DNA of 64,000 bases from Actinomycetota bacterium (GCA_030447305.1 JAUJPC010000006.1:1-64000), one strand, 5' to 3'. Counted from the first letter of the stretch, positions 54,061-64,000 are shown. The notes: a model not told the origin generated them from the sequence alone. A program made the numbers and translations.

Positions 54061-56739
54061 TTGGACGAAAAGGAACGACAGACACGGAAGCAACGCATCG
54101 ACCCCCGACTGAAGCAGGCGGGTTGGTCGGTCGTTCCGTACAGCGGCGCTGACCTCAACCTCTACAAAACGGCTGGCGTCGAGGAGTTCCCTACTGCGAA
54201 CGGCCCCGCAGACTATGCCCTCTGCGACAACGGCACCATTCTCGGAGCGGTCGAAGCCAAGAAGGTCACAACGGGCGCGCAGGGCGTCCTGACGCAGGCG
54301 CAGCGGTACTCGCAGGGCTTCACTGGCATCCCGGTCGACTACGGCGACGGCTGCCACGTTCCGTTCCTGTACTCCACCAACGGCGAGGTCATCTGGTTCC
54401 AGGACATCCGTCATCCGCTCAACCGCTCGCACAAGATCACTGGTTTCCACACGCCATCGGCCTTGCACGAGTTGCTAGGACGGGACCGGGAAGCGTCGCT
54501 AGCCAAACTGCCGGGCATCCCGTATCACGGCCTTCTGCGGGATTACCAGATTGAGTGTCACGAGGTCGTTGAGGAAGCCATCGCCAAACGCAAGCAAAAG
54601 ATGCTCGTCACGATGGCGACCGGCACCGGCAAGACGCTAACCATGGTTAGTCAGGTCTACCGGCTGATGAAGTCCGGCACAGCCCGGCGCATCCTCTTCC
54701 TGGTCGACCGCCGCGCGCTCGCCGCCCAAGCGGTCCGCTCGTTCGCGTCGTTCGAGGCCGAGCCGGGCCTCAAGTTCGACAAGCTCTACGAGGTCTACAG
54801 CCAGCGCTTCAAGAAGGAGGACTTCGAGGAGGGCGAAGCGTTCGACCCCAAGGTGCTCCCCAACAAGTACCTGACTGACCCGCAGCCCGGTCACGCTTTC
54901 GTCTACGTCTGCACCATCCAGCGGATGGCGATGAACCTGTTCGGCAAGGACGCCGGCTTCGACATCGGAGACGAGACCAAGGACGACGACGCCGACAAGC
55001 TGGACATCCCCATCCACGCCTTCGATCTCATTATCGCTGACGAGTGCCACCGTGGTTACTCCCGGAAGGAGCAGTCGACCTGGCGTGACACGCTCGACTA
55101 CTTCGACGCCACCAAGATTGGGCTAACAGCCACGCCGGCGGCTCACACGGTCGCCTACTTCAAGCAAGTCGTCTACCGCTACGACTACGAGCGAGCTGTC
55201 GCCGAAGGCCACCTCGTTGACTACAACGTCGTCAACATCAAGTCGAACGTCCGGCTGAACGGCGTCTTCCTCAAGGAGGGCGAGAGCGTGTCGGAGGTCG
55301 ACACCCATACCGGCGTTGAGCAGCTCGACCTTCTTGAAGACGAGCGTGAGTTCGCCACGACCGAGGTCGAAAAGAAAATCACGGCGCCGGACTCCAACCG
55401 CAAGATTCTCGAAGAGATTCAGAGATACGCCGTCGAGCACGAGCAGGAGACCGGGCGCTTTCCGAAGACACTTATCTTCGCCGACAACGACCTGCCGCAT
55501 ACCTCGCACGCCGACCAACTCGTCGACCTCGCTCGCGACATCTTCGGCCGCGGTGACTCGTTCGTCTCGAAAATCACCGGTCGTGTTGACCGACCGCTGC
55601 AACGCATCCGGGAATTCCGCAACCGGCCCAACCCTGGCATCACCGTGACCGTCGACCTGCTCTCGACCGGCGTCGACATCCCGGACCTTGAGTTCATCGT
55701 CTTCGTGCGGCCGGTGAGGTCCCGCATCCTGTTCGAGCAGATGCTCGGTCGCGGTACTCGCAAGGGTGAGAAGTATCCCGACAAGTCGCATTTCGTTGTC
55801 TTCGATTGCTTCGACGGCACGCTCTTCGAGTACTTCCGCAACGCCACCGGCATCACTGCGGAGGCGCCCGAGGCGGATGCCCGGCCTATAGCGGACATCA
55901 TCGAGGACATCTACAAGAACAAGGATCGCGAGTACAACGTCCGCCGTCTGGTCAAGCGGCTGCTCCGCATCGACAAGCAGATGTCGGGCGACGCTCGCGA
56001 ACTGTTCGGAGCCTTCATCCCGAACGGTGATGTAGGCGCCTTCGCTGAGGCGCTCCCGACGATGCTCAACCAGTCCTTCGCCGAGCTGATGAAGACGCTG
56101 CGGGACAAGAGCTTTCAGGAGTTGCTCCTCAACTACCCCCGGCCACCTCGCGTTTTCCTCGTCGCTCACGAGGCGCAGGACACGGTGACTTCCGAGTACC
56201 TCATCAAGGGCACGACCGGTAAGGAGTACAAGCCCGAGGAGTACCTCATGGCGTTCGAACGCTTCGTGCAGGAGAACGCGAGCACCATCGACGCCCTGTC
56301 CATCCTGTTGTCGAAGCCAGCTAGGTGGGGCACCGAAGCGCTCAAAGGGCTGCGCGAAGCACTAACCAAGGCGCCGGAACACTTCACCGAAGCGAACCTG
56401 CAACGCGCCTTCGAGGCGAAGCACCACAAGGCGCTCGCCGACATCATTTCGATGGTCAAACGAGCGGCGATCGAGTCGTCGCCGCTCCTCACCGCTGACG
56501 AACGTGTGACCGCAGCGGTCGAGACGGTCGTCGCCGACCGCACCCTGACCGCCGACCAGATGAAGTGGCTCGACTACATCCGACAGCACTTAGTGGCGAA
56601 CCTCTCCATCGACCGCGACGACTTCGAGAACGTGCCCGTGCTGCTCAACCGCGGGGGCTGGGGCAAGGCCAACAAAGTCTTCGACGGCGAACTCGAAGAG
56701 CTGCTCGCTGAACTCAACAAGGAACTGGTGGCTGCCTGA
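54061..56739 (+). CDS. hsdR: Type I restriction enzyme R subunit
   Basis: 892 residues, TTG start. The N-terminal nuclease domain has the PD-(D/E)xK pattern (NGPADYALCDNGTILGAVEA, then KK). The translocase follows: Walker A LVTMATGTGKTLTMV (about 187-192), DECHRGYS (327-330), LTATPAAHTV (355-359) and later helicase motifs (TGVDIPDLEFIVFVRPVRSR, then FEQMLGRGTR). The C-terminal part is EcoEI-like. HsdR cuts DNA after ATP-driven translocation when the HsdM/HsdS complex meets unmethylated sites. It is intact, the first gene of the operon, and its stop overlaps hsdM (TGATG). Confidence 0.95.
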   Translation: MDEKERQTRKQRIDPRLKQAGWSVVPYSGADLNLYKTAGVEEFPTANGPADYALCDNGTILGAVEAKKVTTGAQGVLTQAQRYSQGFTGIPVDYGDGCHVPFLYSTNGEVIWFQDIRHPLNRSHKITGFHTPSALHELLGRDREASLAKLPGIPYHGLLRDYQIECHEVVEEAIAKRKQKMLVTMATGTGKTLTMVSQVYRLMKSGTARRILFLVDRRALAAQAVRSFASFEAEPGLKFDKLYEVYSQRFKKEDFEEGEAFDPKVLPNKYLTDPQPGHAFVYVCTIQRMAMNLFGKDAGFDIGDETKDDDADKLDIPIHAFDLIIADECHRGYSRKEQSTWRDTLDYFDATKIGLTATPAAHTVAYFKQVVYRYDYERAVAEGHLVDYNVVNIKSNVRLNGVFLKEGESVSEVDTHTGVEQLDLLEDEREFATTEVEKKITAPDSNRKILEEIQRYAVEHEQETGRFPKTLIFADNDLPHTSHADQLVDLARDIFGRGDSFVSKITGRVDRPLQRIREFRNRPNPGITVTVDLLSTGVDIPDLEFIVFVRPVRSRILFEQMLGRGTRKGEKYPDKSHFVVFDCFDGTLFEYFRNATGITAEAPEADARPIADIIEDIYKNKDREYNVRRLVKRLLRIDKQMSGDARELFGAFIPNGDVGAFAEALPTMLNQSFAELMKTLRDKSFQELLLNYPRPPRVFLVAHEAQDTVTSEYLIKGTTGKEYKPEEYLMAFERFVQENASTIDALSILLSKPARWGTEALKGLREALTKAPEHFTEANLQRAFEAKHHKALADIISMVKRAAIESSPLLTADERVTAAVETVVADRTLTADQMKWLDYIRQHLVANLSIDRDDFENVPVLLNRGGWGKANKVFDGELEELLAELNKELVAA

Positions 56740-58166
56740 TGACGGACGTCGTTTCGAAGCTCTGGGGCTTTTGCCACACCCTCCGCCATGACGGCGTGGA
56801 CTACGGCGACTACATCGAGCAAATCACCTACCTGTTGTTCCTCAAGATGGCCGACGAGCGCGGCCTTGAGCTACCCGAGGACACCGACTGGGCCTACCTC
56901 CGCAAGCAGAGCGGCACCGAGTTGCTGGACGCCTACGTCGAGGCGCTACGCCTCCTCGGCAAGCAGCCGGGCATTCTCGGCGACATATTCAGCGGCGCCC
57001 AGTCGCGCTTCACCAACCCGGTCAATCTCAAGAAGCTCATCGGTCTCATCGACGAGACCGAGTGGACGTCGCTCGACGTCGACGTCAAGGCTGCCGCGTT
57101 CGAGGGCCTACTCGAGAAGGCCGCTGCCGAAGGGAAGAAGGGGGCTGGCCAGTACTTCACGCCCCGGCTGTTCATCCAAGCGATGGTCCGCTGCATCCAG
57201 CCCGACCCGCGGGTAAGCAAGGACTTCGCCATCGGAGACCCGGCGTGCGGGACCGGCGGCTTCCTCGTATCGGCGTACGAGTGGCTGCTCGAACAGACCG
57301 GCGGCGCCCTGGATCGTGACATCGCCAAGAGAGTCCGCACGCAGACTTACTTCGGGCAGGAACTTGTCCCACGGCCAAGGCGCTTGGCGCTGATGAACCT
57401 CTATCTCCACCAGGTCGAGCCGCACATCAAACTCGGCGACTCCATCTACGAGACGCCGGACGCCAAGCGATACGACGTCGTGTTGACCAACCCGCCGTTC
57501 GGAACTCGCGGAGCGAACGCCGTCCCGGACCGGGACGACTTCGTCATCGGCACTAGTAACAAACAGCTCAACTTTCTTCAGCACGTGCTGACGACTCTCA
57601 AGCCTGGTGGGCGCGCCGCAGTCGTTGTGCCCGACAACGTCCTGTTCGCCGACCAGGCCGGCGACGTCTTCAAGGTTCTGATGGAGGACTGCGACGTACA
57701 TACCGTCCTTCGTTGCCCACGCGGCACGTTCAGCCCCTACACCCAGGGCACGAAGACGAACGTTCTCTTCTTCACGAAGGGGAGACCAACAGCTACGACG
57801 TGGATCTACGACGCTCGCGCGAACATCCCGAAGATCACGAAGAAGTCACGGCCCCTCACGGAAGCGCACTTCGCCGAGTTTGAACGCTGCTTCGGGGTCG
57901 ACCCCCACGGCCAAGCCAAACGCTCCGAGTCCGACTCCCCCGGAGGACGCTGGCGAAGCTTCTCAGTCGAGGACGTGATCGCCCGTCATTACAAGCTCGA
58001 TAGCTTCAAGTGGCTCCGCGATGACGAGGCTGACGATCTCGACGAGCTGCCCGAGCCCGAGGAACTCCTCACAGACGCCGCCGAGGAATTGCGTCTCGCG
58101 CTCGATGACATCGGGGACTTGCATCGGCTCCTTGAGGAGACGGCCGGAGGCAACGGTGAGACATGA
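56739..58166 (+). CDS. hsdM: Type I DNA methyltransferase M subunit
   Basis: 475 residues. HsdM N-terminal domain (WGFCHTLRHDGVDYGDYIEQ, then YLLFLKMADERGLELP), AdoMet motif I DPACGTGGFLVSAYEWL (residue 167 on) and motif IV LTNPPFGTRG (NPPF, 251-254) place it with N6-adenine methyltransferases. It modifies one adenine in each half of the target and, with HsdS, forms the core that HsdR joins. The gene overlaps hsdR and hsdS at its ends. No defect is visible. Confidence 0.95.
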   Translation: MTDVVSKLWGFCHTLRHDGVDYGDYIEQITYLLFLKMADERGLELPEDTDWAYLRKQSGTELLDAYVEALRLLGKQPGILGDIFSGAQSRFTNPVNLKKLIGLIDETEWTSLDVDVKAAAFEGLLEKAAAEGKKGAGQYFTPRLFIQAMVRCIQPDPRVSKDFAIGDPACGTGGFLVSAYEWLLEQTGGALDRDIAKRVRTQTYFGQELVPRPRRLALMNLYLHQVEPHIKLGDSIYETPDAKRYDVVLTNPPFGTRGANAVPDRDDFVIGTSNKQLNFLQHVLTTLKPGGRAAVVVPDNVLFADQAGDVFKVLMEDCDVHTVLRCPRGTFSPYTQGTKTNVLFFTKGRPTATTWIYDARANIPKITKKSRPLTEAHFAEFERCFGVDPHGQAKRSESDSPGGRWRSFSVEDVIARHYKLDSFKWLRDDEADDLDELPEPEELLTDAAEELRLALDDIGDLHRLLEETAGGNGET

Positions 58167-59514
58167 CTGGCCGGTAGTGCCTCTCGGCGCGCTCCTAACC
58201 GACGTCCAGCCCGGCTTCGCCTCTGGCAAGCACAACTCGGAGGGCAGCGGCCTACCTCATCTGCGGCCGATGAACGTCAGTACTGGCGGCGCTATCGACC
58301 GCTCGACGATGAAGTATGTCGATCCTGGCCTGGCCGACAAGCCAGAGCGTCGTCTCAAGGCAGGCGACGTTCTGTTCAACAACACGAACAGCCCTGAGCT
58401 AGTCGGGAAGACCGCGGTATTTCAGGACGACGACGAGCCGGCGTTCTCGAATCACATGACGCGCATCCGTTGCGACAGCGCTCGCCTTGACGCTCGCTAC
58501 CTCGCGTCACGACTCCACCACGCGTGGAGAGAGGGTTGGTTCGCCGCGCACTGCAACAACCATGTGTCGCAGGCGAGCATCGGTCGTGATGTTCTGAAGT
58601 CATTCCCAATCGAGCTTCCACCCGTCGAAGTTCAGCGAGCAATTGCCGACACCCTGGAGCAAGCGTCGACGCTCGCTGTTAGCGCCTCATCACACCTGGC
58701 GAAGGCTCAGCAGCAGCTCCAGGCTGCACGGCGCGCCGTCCTCGCAGCGGCGTGCGTAGGGCGATTGACCGCCGACTGGCGGGAGGCGCACCCCGACACA
58801 CTGTCGCTGGAGGATGCGCTTGCCCAACTGCAACCTAAGACCAGACGGCGAACGCGCGAGACGCAGGTTGAGCTATCACTTCCGGAGCTTCCGGCCACGT
58901 TCACCCTGGCAACGTTGGGCGACGTTGCGGAAATACTTGAGTACGGGACGTCGAAGCGATGTGATGCCACACGGGACACCGGAGTGCCGGTTCTACGCAT
59001 GGCCAATATCCAAGGCGGTCAACTCGACCTCAGCAATCTCAAGTACTGCGAGCGAGACGAGGAACTCGATCGACTAATGCTCGACCAGGGCGACCTCCTG
59101 TTCAACCGGACCAATAGCCCCGAGCTGGTGGGCAAGAGCGCCGTCTTCGCAGCTGACGAACCAATGAGTTTTGCCTCGTATCTCATCCGCGTTCGCTTCA
59201 TGGCTGAGTTCGCCCTTCCCGAGTTTGTGAACTACTGGCTCAACTCAGCATGGGGTCGAGAGTGGGCGCAGCTTGTGAAGACCGACGGCGTAAGCCAATC
59301 CAACATCAACGGAACCAAGCTCGCTCTCATGCCGCTGCCTCTGCCGCCGCTAGAGGAGCAACGGGTCATCGTCGAACGTGCGTCGACTGCCTTGGCGGCC
59401 GCGGAGCGCACGCACCACAGGGCGGCTGCGGGAGAGCGGATGGTCGAGAGTGCGCGGCAGGCGGTCTTCGCAAAGGCCTTCCGAGGCGAGCTCGTCAACG
59501 CAGAATCGCCATGA
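58156..59514 (+). CDS. hsdS: Type I specificity subunit with two target-recognition domains
   Basis: 452 residues from GTG 58156, which overlaps the hsdM end by 11 bases. Two similar halves are visible. Each has a target domain ending in a conserved block (DVLFNNTNSPELVGKTAVFQ and DLLFNRTNSPELVGKSAVFA) followed by a helical spacer (PPVEVQRAIADTLEQASTLA and PPLEEQRVIVERASTALAAA). The layout gives a bipartite asymmetric recognition sequence, which cannot be deduced. The last bases overlap the start of the fourth gene (ATG 59511). Confidence 0.93.
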   Translation: MRHDWPVVPLGALLTDVQPGFASGKHNSEGSGLPHLRPMNVSTGGAIDRSTMKYVDPGLADKPERRLKAGDVLFNNTNSPELVGKTAVFQDDDEPAFSNHMTRIRCDSARLDARYLASRLHHAWREGWFAAHCNNHVSQASIGRDVLKSFPIELPPVEVQRAIADTLEQASTLAVSASSHLAKAQQQLQAARRAVLAAACVGRLTADWREAHPDTLSLEDALAQLQPKTRRRTRETQVELSLPELPATFTLATLGDVAEILEYGTSKRCDATRDTGVPVLRMANIQGGQLDLSNLKYCERDEELDRLMLDQGDLLFNRTNSPELVGKSAVFAADEPMSFASYLIRVRFMAEFALPEFVNYWLNSAWGREWAQLVKTDGVSQSNINGTKLALMPLPLPPLEEQRVIVERASTALAAAERTHHRAAAGERMVESARQAVFAKAFRGELVNAESP

Positions 59515-61315
59515 CGCTCGGACCGTTCGACATCACTGCCGAGCGCATCCAGGCACCAGGCCAGAGTTTCACACCGTTCGGGAATCGCCTGTTAGTCGTA
59601 CAAGTCAGTGCATCTCGCGTCCACGGGCACCAGCTCGCCATCAACTCGAACGAGACGACACCCGACGGCGGTGTCGACGCTGCCCTTCGAAACGGCGTGG
59701 GCACCGATTTCATGCCACCGGCGACTCGGCATGGCAATTCAAGCGCACCGGCATCGGGGTCACAAGCCTGCGCTGCTGAGTTCGAGAACGCGGCCTGGGC
59801 ACACGAGTTTATCCGCTCCGGCGGTGCCTACATCATGGTCATTGGGACGCCATATCCAGACAACCTCATCGAGGCACGCCGTCGAAAGATCGCCGAGAAG
59901 GCAGTTGAGTTGGACCTGCTTGCAGGCGACGACCCTGACCGCATCCGCGTATACGACGCGAACCGGCTAGCTCGGTGGGCGTCCCGATTTCCAGCGGTCG
60001 CCGTGAGCCAGCTCTCTGGCGGGCAAGGACTCGTCGCCGTCGACTTCGACAGTGGTCGAGCGGCTTTACCTACACGACATCCTGGGTGCCTGACAATGAA
60101 CGCAACGCGGCCGCCGAATCCATCCGGGCGCAGGTGGCGTCGCAGGGTCAAGCTGAGGTCCGAATCCAAGGCGACATCCGGCATCGGAAAGACCAGGCTC
60201 GTCATGGAGGCGCTCCGAACGCCGGAGTTGCAGCCACTTGTGGCATACGTCGCGGATGCCAATGCCGTGAGCGGAGAGCTGCTGACCCACCTTGTCAGCG
60301 AGGGCCGCACCGCCGTGCTGGTCGTCGATGAGTGTCCTGTGAGCGGCACATCAAGCTTGTCGAGCAGTTGCCGGCCGACCCGACGATCAAGCTCATCACG
60401 ATCGGAGACCTCGGAGCCGCCCTCTCACGCGGACCGGTTATCGGGGTCCAAGCAATCGACTCTGATGCCGCCGATGAGTTTCTCAAGATCAACTTCTCGA
60501 CTTTGTCGCCAGAAGCTCGCCGATTCGTCGCCGATCACAGCCAAGGCAACCCTCGTTGGATGATTGCGCTAGCCGGGAAGGTTGCCGGGGCATCGGATGC
60601 GCAGGCGGCGGACCTCATCGCCTTAAACGACATCGAACAGTTCATCGCAACGCTGTTGCCGGAGGGGCGGGGTTTTTTTGCGCGGCGGCACTGGCGCTCC
60701 TTGAGCGAGTGGGCTGGGGCGGCGACCTGCGTTATCAGGTCGACCTGTTGGTCTCATTCGCCGGAGTCACGATGGAAGAGATGGAGACCGCTGCGTCCGA
60801 CCTTTCGCGGCGGGGTCTTCTCAACCGCACCGGCCGGTACCGCGCAGTCTCTCCGCATCCACTCGCCGTCTACCTCGCCGCCGAGGCATGGCGCGAACTC
60901 GCCGAGCGGGTGGTCGATGAGTTCATACCGCAGCTCGACGAAGACATGGCTCTGGCCTTCTTCCGCCGAATCGCCGACCTCGGATGCTTCCAACCCGCCC
61001 GATCCGTACTCCCTCGACTGTTGTCATCGGGCGGCCCATTTAGCTCGCTCTCCGACCTGGAAACGAGCGGGCTTGGCCGTGTCCTGACGCAGCTGGCGAA
61101 TTGTGACGCCCGAAGAGGTCGCGTTGCATCTTCGCGAACTCATTGAGCAGGTCGATCCAGAGACGCTCGCCTCACAACGCAACAGTCGACGGGATCTCGT
61201 CTGGACGCTGGAGAAGCTGGCGTGGCACAGCAGGACGTTCGAAACCCCGGCCGACAGTCTCCTCAAACTCGCGGTTGCCGAGAACGAGACATACGCGAAC
61301 AACGCCACGGGGCGT
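59511..61315 (+). pseudogene. Nuclease-STAND NTPase gene (Avs-like), frameshifted and truncated
   Basis: ATG 59511 overlaps the hsdS stop. Joined across about four indels, the product begins with an Mrr-like PD-(D/E)xK region (LLVVQVSASRVHGHQLAINS, TTPDGGVDAALRN, then WQFKR in another frame). A P-loop follows (SGIGKTRLVMEALRTP), then AVLVVDEC as Walker B, IGDLGAALSRGPVIGVQAID, SDLSRRGLLNRTGRYRAVSP with a winged-helix look, and helical repeats. The order matches antiviral STAND (Avs-type) proteins, whose nuclease is triggered by phage proteins. The frame runs into IS copy 2 (NETYANNATG then IS sequence), so the C-terminal sensor is lost. Confidence 0.6.
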
Positions 61316-62455
61316 GGGGTGCCAAAACTGAGATCGCATCGTCACGCCGCTCTTCGATACTCGTGAATCAGGCCGCCAAGGATGTCGTGGCGCTCTAGGC
61401 GGACCGGTTGGTCAGGCGCCGAAGAAAGAGCTGAAAGTCGTTCCGGCGTCTCCAATTCAAGGCTTCGGTGAGGCCGCTCCTGATTAATGGCGAATGTAGG
61501 TCTGAAGGACCTGATACAGGTGTCGCCGGCCGGGAACCAGGATCCAGTCTAGGCATTCGCTTTTAACGGTAAGCACCCACCGCTCGGCGAAGGCGTTAGC
61601 GTTCGGCGCCCCCACCGGGGTTCTTAAGATTCTGGTGCCCTGGGCTTCAAAGACCTGGTTGAACCCACCCCAGAACTTGCTGTCCCGGTCGTGGATCAAA
61701 ACCTCGGCGGCGCAGAAGCGGCAGGAGCGTCGATTGATCGGTTCCTCGCCTGCTGAGTGACCCACGCCGAACCGGGGTGGGCAGTCACGCCGCCCAGGTG
61801 AACCCGCCTGGTGGCCAGCTCGATAAAAGAAAAGGATGTACAAGGTCTTCAGCCGAACCGTCTCGACGGTGAAGAAGTCGCAGGCCAAGGTGCCATGGGC
61901 TTGGGCTCGCAGGAACTGAGACCAGCTCGGTCCGCTCCTTCGGGGGGCCGGCCCGATCCCATGGGCCTGAATAACCCTGCGGATCGAGGTGGCGCCGACC
62001 CTCACTCCTACCTTTTGCAGCTCACCTTGGATCCTTAGGTACCCCAGCGGGGATTCTCCTGGCCAAGCGCACGATCAGTGCAACCGTTTCAGGGGGCAGT
62101 GGCCGCCTTCCAGGCTTGCTTTCCTTCTTATATCTCCACTTGCGCTTGACCAGGTGGAGGTGCCAGCGGAGCAGGGTGTGCGGGGTAACCATGAAGCTGC
62201 CCCAGCGTTGCCTGGGCAGGATCCGGCTGAGCGCGGCCAGAAAGAGACGGTCAGTTGGCCGCAGATCTGGCCGAGCGACCTGGCGGCGCAGGATCTTCAG
62301 CTGGTGACGCAAGACGACGATCTCGAGGTCGATGGAGTTCTGATTGCGGTGGGGGAGCAGCCGAAGGAGTTCGGAGCAGCAAGTACAGGATCGATAGGAA
62401 CATGGGCTGCGATGCTATTGGAGCGTGATTGAGCCGCAAAACCGGGTTTTGTACC
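61316..62455 (-). mobile_element. IS copy 2, inverted relative to copy 1
   Basis: The left end GGGGTGCCAAAACT (61316-61329) matches copy 1; the right end is altered (GGTACAAAACCCGG on the complementary strand). The coding parts match copy 1 almost base for base ([58 protein letters not shown]). It shares copy 1's indels in homopolymer runs but lacks an extra C found only in copy 1. It cuts off the STAND gene on one side and the membrane-protein gene on the other. Confidence 0.85.
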
Positions 62456-63392
62456 GTCCGGCTTAGCTCTGCTGGTCCTGATCAAGTCCTCGAACATCGT
62501 GACCTCAATCCGGGTAGGCGTCCAGCTGACGTTGCCCTCCGGAAAGACCACGCCGTCGAGAGTGATCCGACGGTCCACCGGATTCTCCGGTGGTGGCGTT
62601 TTCTCAAAACCGCTTCCCCTGATGACGATGACCTGGTCAGGAGCGAGCGGAATCCGACGCGGGATGACCGCCGTGATGCCCGGTTTTTCGTCCGTCTGGA
62701 GCGCCTTCTTCGTCGTGTAGGTTGCCGCCGAGAGCCCAGCGAGCGCGATCAAGGTGGTCGGCAGGTCCGGCAACCCCTCGCCGGGATCGGTGAGGAACTC
62801 GACAAAGAAGAATCCAAGGGTAAGAAGATTGAAGGCGAAGTACTGGAAGTCGAGCAGGTCGATTTCACCATGGTCGTTGCTGACTACCTCCTCTAGGCCT
62901 TGCGTGATCGTCCCTTCCTGTTCCTTGGGAAGCTTGTCCTTGGTCACCGCGCCGCCGGCGATCTTGGATGTGGTGAGGGCCTTCGCGCCCAGCGCCGCGG
63001 CCAGCGGGAATCCGAGGAGCACGAAGTACTCGGCCTGCAGCGGCTCGGCGATTGTCTGGTCGAAGTCGAAGGACCGAGCAGCAGCGCACTTGGACGCACT
63101 GCGGTTCGCTCCCTCGCCACACCCGATTGAGCGGCCCAGAAAAAGCAGATACGTCAACGCGAAGAGCACGGCAACCGTCCAAAGCGAAGCTTGAAGCTTC
63201 GACGTCGACGCCCGGTTGTCCGACCCGATCACCAGCCCCTTTACACCCCCTACGTCGTTGCGCAACCGCAGAGGCCTTCGGACTGTTCTTAAGGAGCACA
63301 TGGAAGATCCAGCCCACCACCCCAACTGCACCCAACGCTAAGACGCCAGCGAGAAAGCGGCCGATGACAAAGGGCAACTCCATCAACGGCAC
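62456..63392 (-). pseudogene. Truncated membrane protein, frameshifted
   Basis: From ATG 63392 the minus strand reads a membrane start (VIGRFLAGVLALGAVGVVGW, IFHVLLKNS) and shifts frame near 63265. It continues with further helices (TVAVLFALTYLLFLG, YFVLLGFPLAAALGAKALTT, YFAFNLLTLGFFFVEFLTDP, LPTTLIALAGLSAATYTTKK). A C-terminal beta-rich region (PDQVIVIRGSGFEKTPP) resembles an IPT/TIG-type fold. The frame then enters the IS end. It is probably a multi-pass membrane protein of unknown role that lost its C-terminus to the IS. Confidence 0.55.
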
Positions 63393-63545
63393 CGGCCAAC
63401 GAACGTTGCTGCCGATGTTCCTTGCCTTAAGAGCGAATCCGTGACAGGAACCATTGCTCCATCATCGATCCGCCGCTGAGCACGGCGGAATCCGTACTTC
63501 TACCTATTTATTCCTGAGCAGGTCAGGCACAAGCCGACCAAACCG
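63393..63545. other. Intergenic region
   Basis: No gene, repeat or promoter is convincing in these 150 bases between the membrane-protein start and the MITE-like element. They may hold the promoter of the former. Confidence 0.4.
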
Positions 63546-63861
63546 CCTGTGGGGTGCACAAATTCGATTAGCCGTTCGTTCCGCTTCTTCCGCGATCCCT
63601 TAGGGTCTTGACCTCCCGCAACTCAGGACGTCTCGTTCCTCTACATCGCACTACGGCCCTCTGTTCGGAGAACCACCAAAGATCCCGAACTCGTCATAGT
63701 CCGTCATCAGCTCGAGGTGCTACGGCGGCAGGTAAAGCATCCCCGTCGACAGGTCAAGCGACCGCAGTTCTAATTGCGACCGAGCCGTCCTCTCCTCCCT
63801 CAGCCCCCTACTACCCTCCGGAATTGGCCGCTTGGGCGCGAAAATTTGTGCACCCCACAGG
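63546..63861. mobile_element. MITE-like element with perfect 19-bp inverted ends
   Basis: CCTGTGGGGTGCACAAATT at 63546-63564 is repeated as its exact complement at 63843-63861. Inside, bases around 63687-63750 encode [19 protein letters not shown], clearly related to the N-terminus of the IS transposase in this window ([17 protein letters not shown]). The rest has no open frame. It is best read as an internal deletion derivative of a larger IS of that family that may be moved in trans. Confidence 0.75.
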
Positions 63862-63869
63862 TCGGCATC

Positions 63870-64000
63870 TTCCCTACCATGCAGCGGTAATCCGGCTGGT
63901 GGGAGCGGTGCTGGCCGAGCTCCACGACGAGTGGCAGGTGAGCCGACGCTACATGAGCCTGGAGTCGCTCACCAAGGTTGGCGGCGACGCCAAAGACGAT
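63870..64000 (+). pseudogene. C-terminal piece of an IS256-family transposase (cut by window end)
   Basis: One frame reads [20 protein letters not shown], then [20 protein letters not shown], the conserved end of IS256/mutator transposases. The DDE catalytic part upstream is missing, because the preceding bases belong to the MITE-like element. The gene continues beyond the window only by its tail. It is a remnant. Confidence 0.75.

Noticed and set aside
55123-56169. 348-residue minus-strand ORF inside hsdR
   Set aside because: It is a shadow of the intact hsdR frame, with Val/Asp-rich composition and no domain of its own.

Overview
The window is high-GC DNA with many GTG and TTG starts, start-stop overlaps (ATGA, GTGA), a probable leaderless promoter and Tad/T4SS genes of an actinobacterial type. 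An uncultured high-GC Actinomycetota member is the best fit; class and species cannot be read from the sequence. Intact chromosomal-looking genes alternate with mobile and defence DNA. Single-base indels break many otherwise well-preserved genes, so each frameshift reported here is either real decay or an assembly error.

Region 1 (1-3730) is a tightly overlapped metal/redox operon: a DtxR/MntR-type regulator, a Tat-exported copper oxidase, a ZIP metal transporter with an extracytoplasmic domain and a c-type cytochrome lipoprotein. A self-complementary operator lies inside the promoter. Region 2 (3735-11220) is decayed: a ccdA remnant, IS110 and IS3 remnants, two oppositely oriented pieces of RHS/YD-repeat genes and a frameshifted rhodanese gene, followed by an intact small Cys-rich protein gene. 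Region 3 (11385-18727) is ordinary: a CDF-like transporter, a methyltransferase, a LysE exporter, a secreted subtilisin, an ACT-domain protein, hypothetical proteins, tRNA-Cys and tRNA-Val.

Region 4 (about 18728-50791) looks like an integrative conjugative element. It starts beside tRNA-Val with a PIN-domain gene and an Abi-like fragment. An integrase, an excisionase and two TSPPY DNA methyltransferases follow on the minus strand. A control region with repeated operators precedes the transfer genes: VirB2-like pilin, VirB6-like protein, PrgI-VirB4 fusion, transglycosylase-peptidase fusion, VirD4-like coupling ATPase and a replication-relaxation protein. These run directly into a complete Tad/Flp-type pilus set (SAF/CpaB, TadZ-like, TadA, TadB, TadC, pilin, TadE-like and TadG-like proteins) that ends in a LysM-BTAD protein. 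A second mobile unit (tyrosine recombinase, HTH, zinc-ribbon recombinase) with fluoride-export and cation-transport cargo splits the transfer operon at about 31.4-37.2 kb.

Region 5 (50767-64000) is a defence and IS zone. A DUF262-HEPN pair is followed by a complete type I restriction-modification operon (hsdR, hsdM, hsdS) and a fourth gene resembling a nuclease-STAND NTPase fusion (Avs-like). The operon lies between two inverted copies of one 1.14-kb IS, and one copy cuts the fourth gene short. The window ends with a truncated membrane-protein gene, a 316-bp MITE-like element with perfect 19-bp ends and the C-terminal part of an IS256-type transposase.
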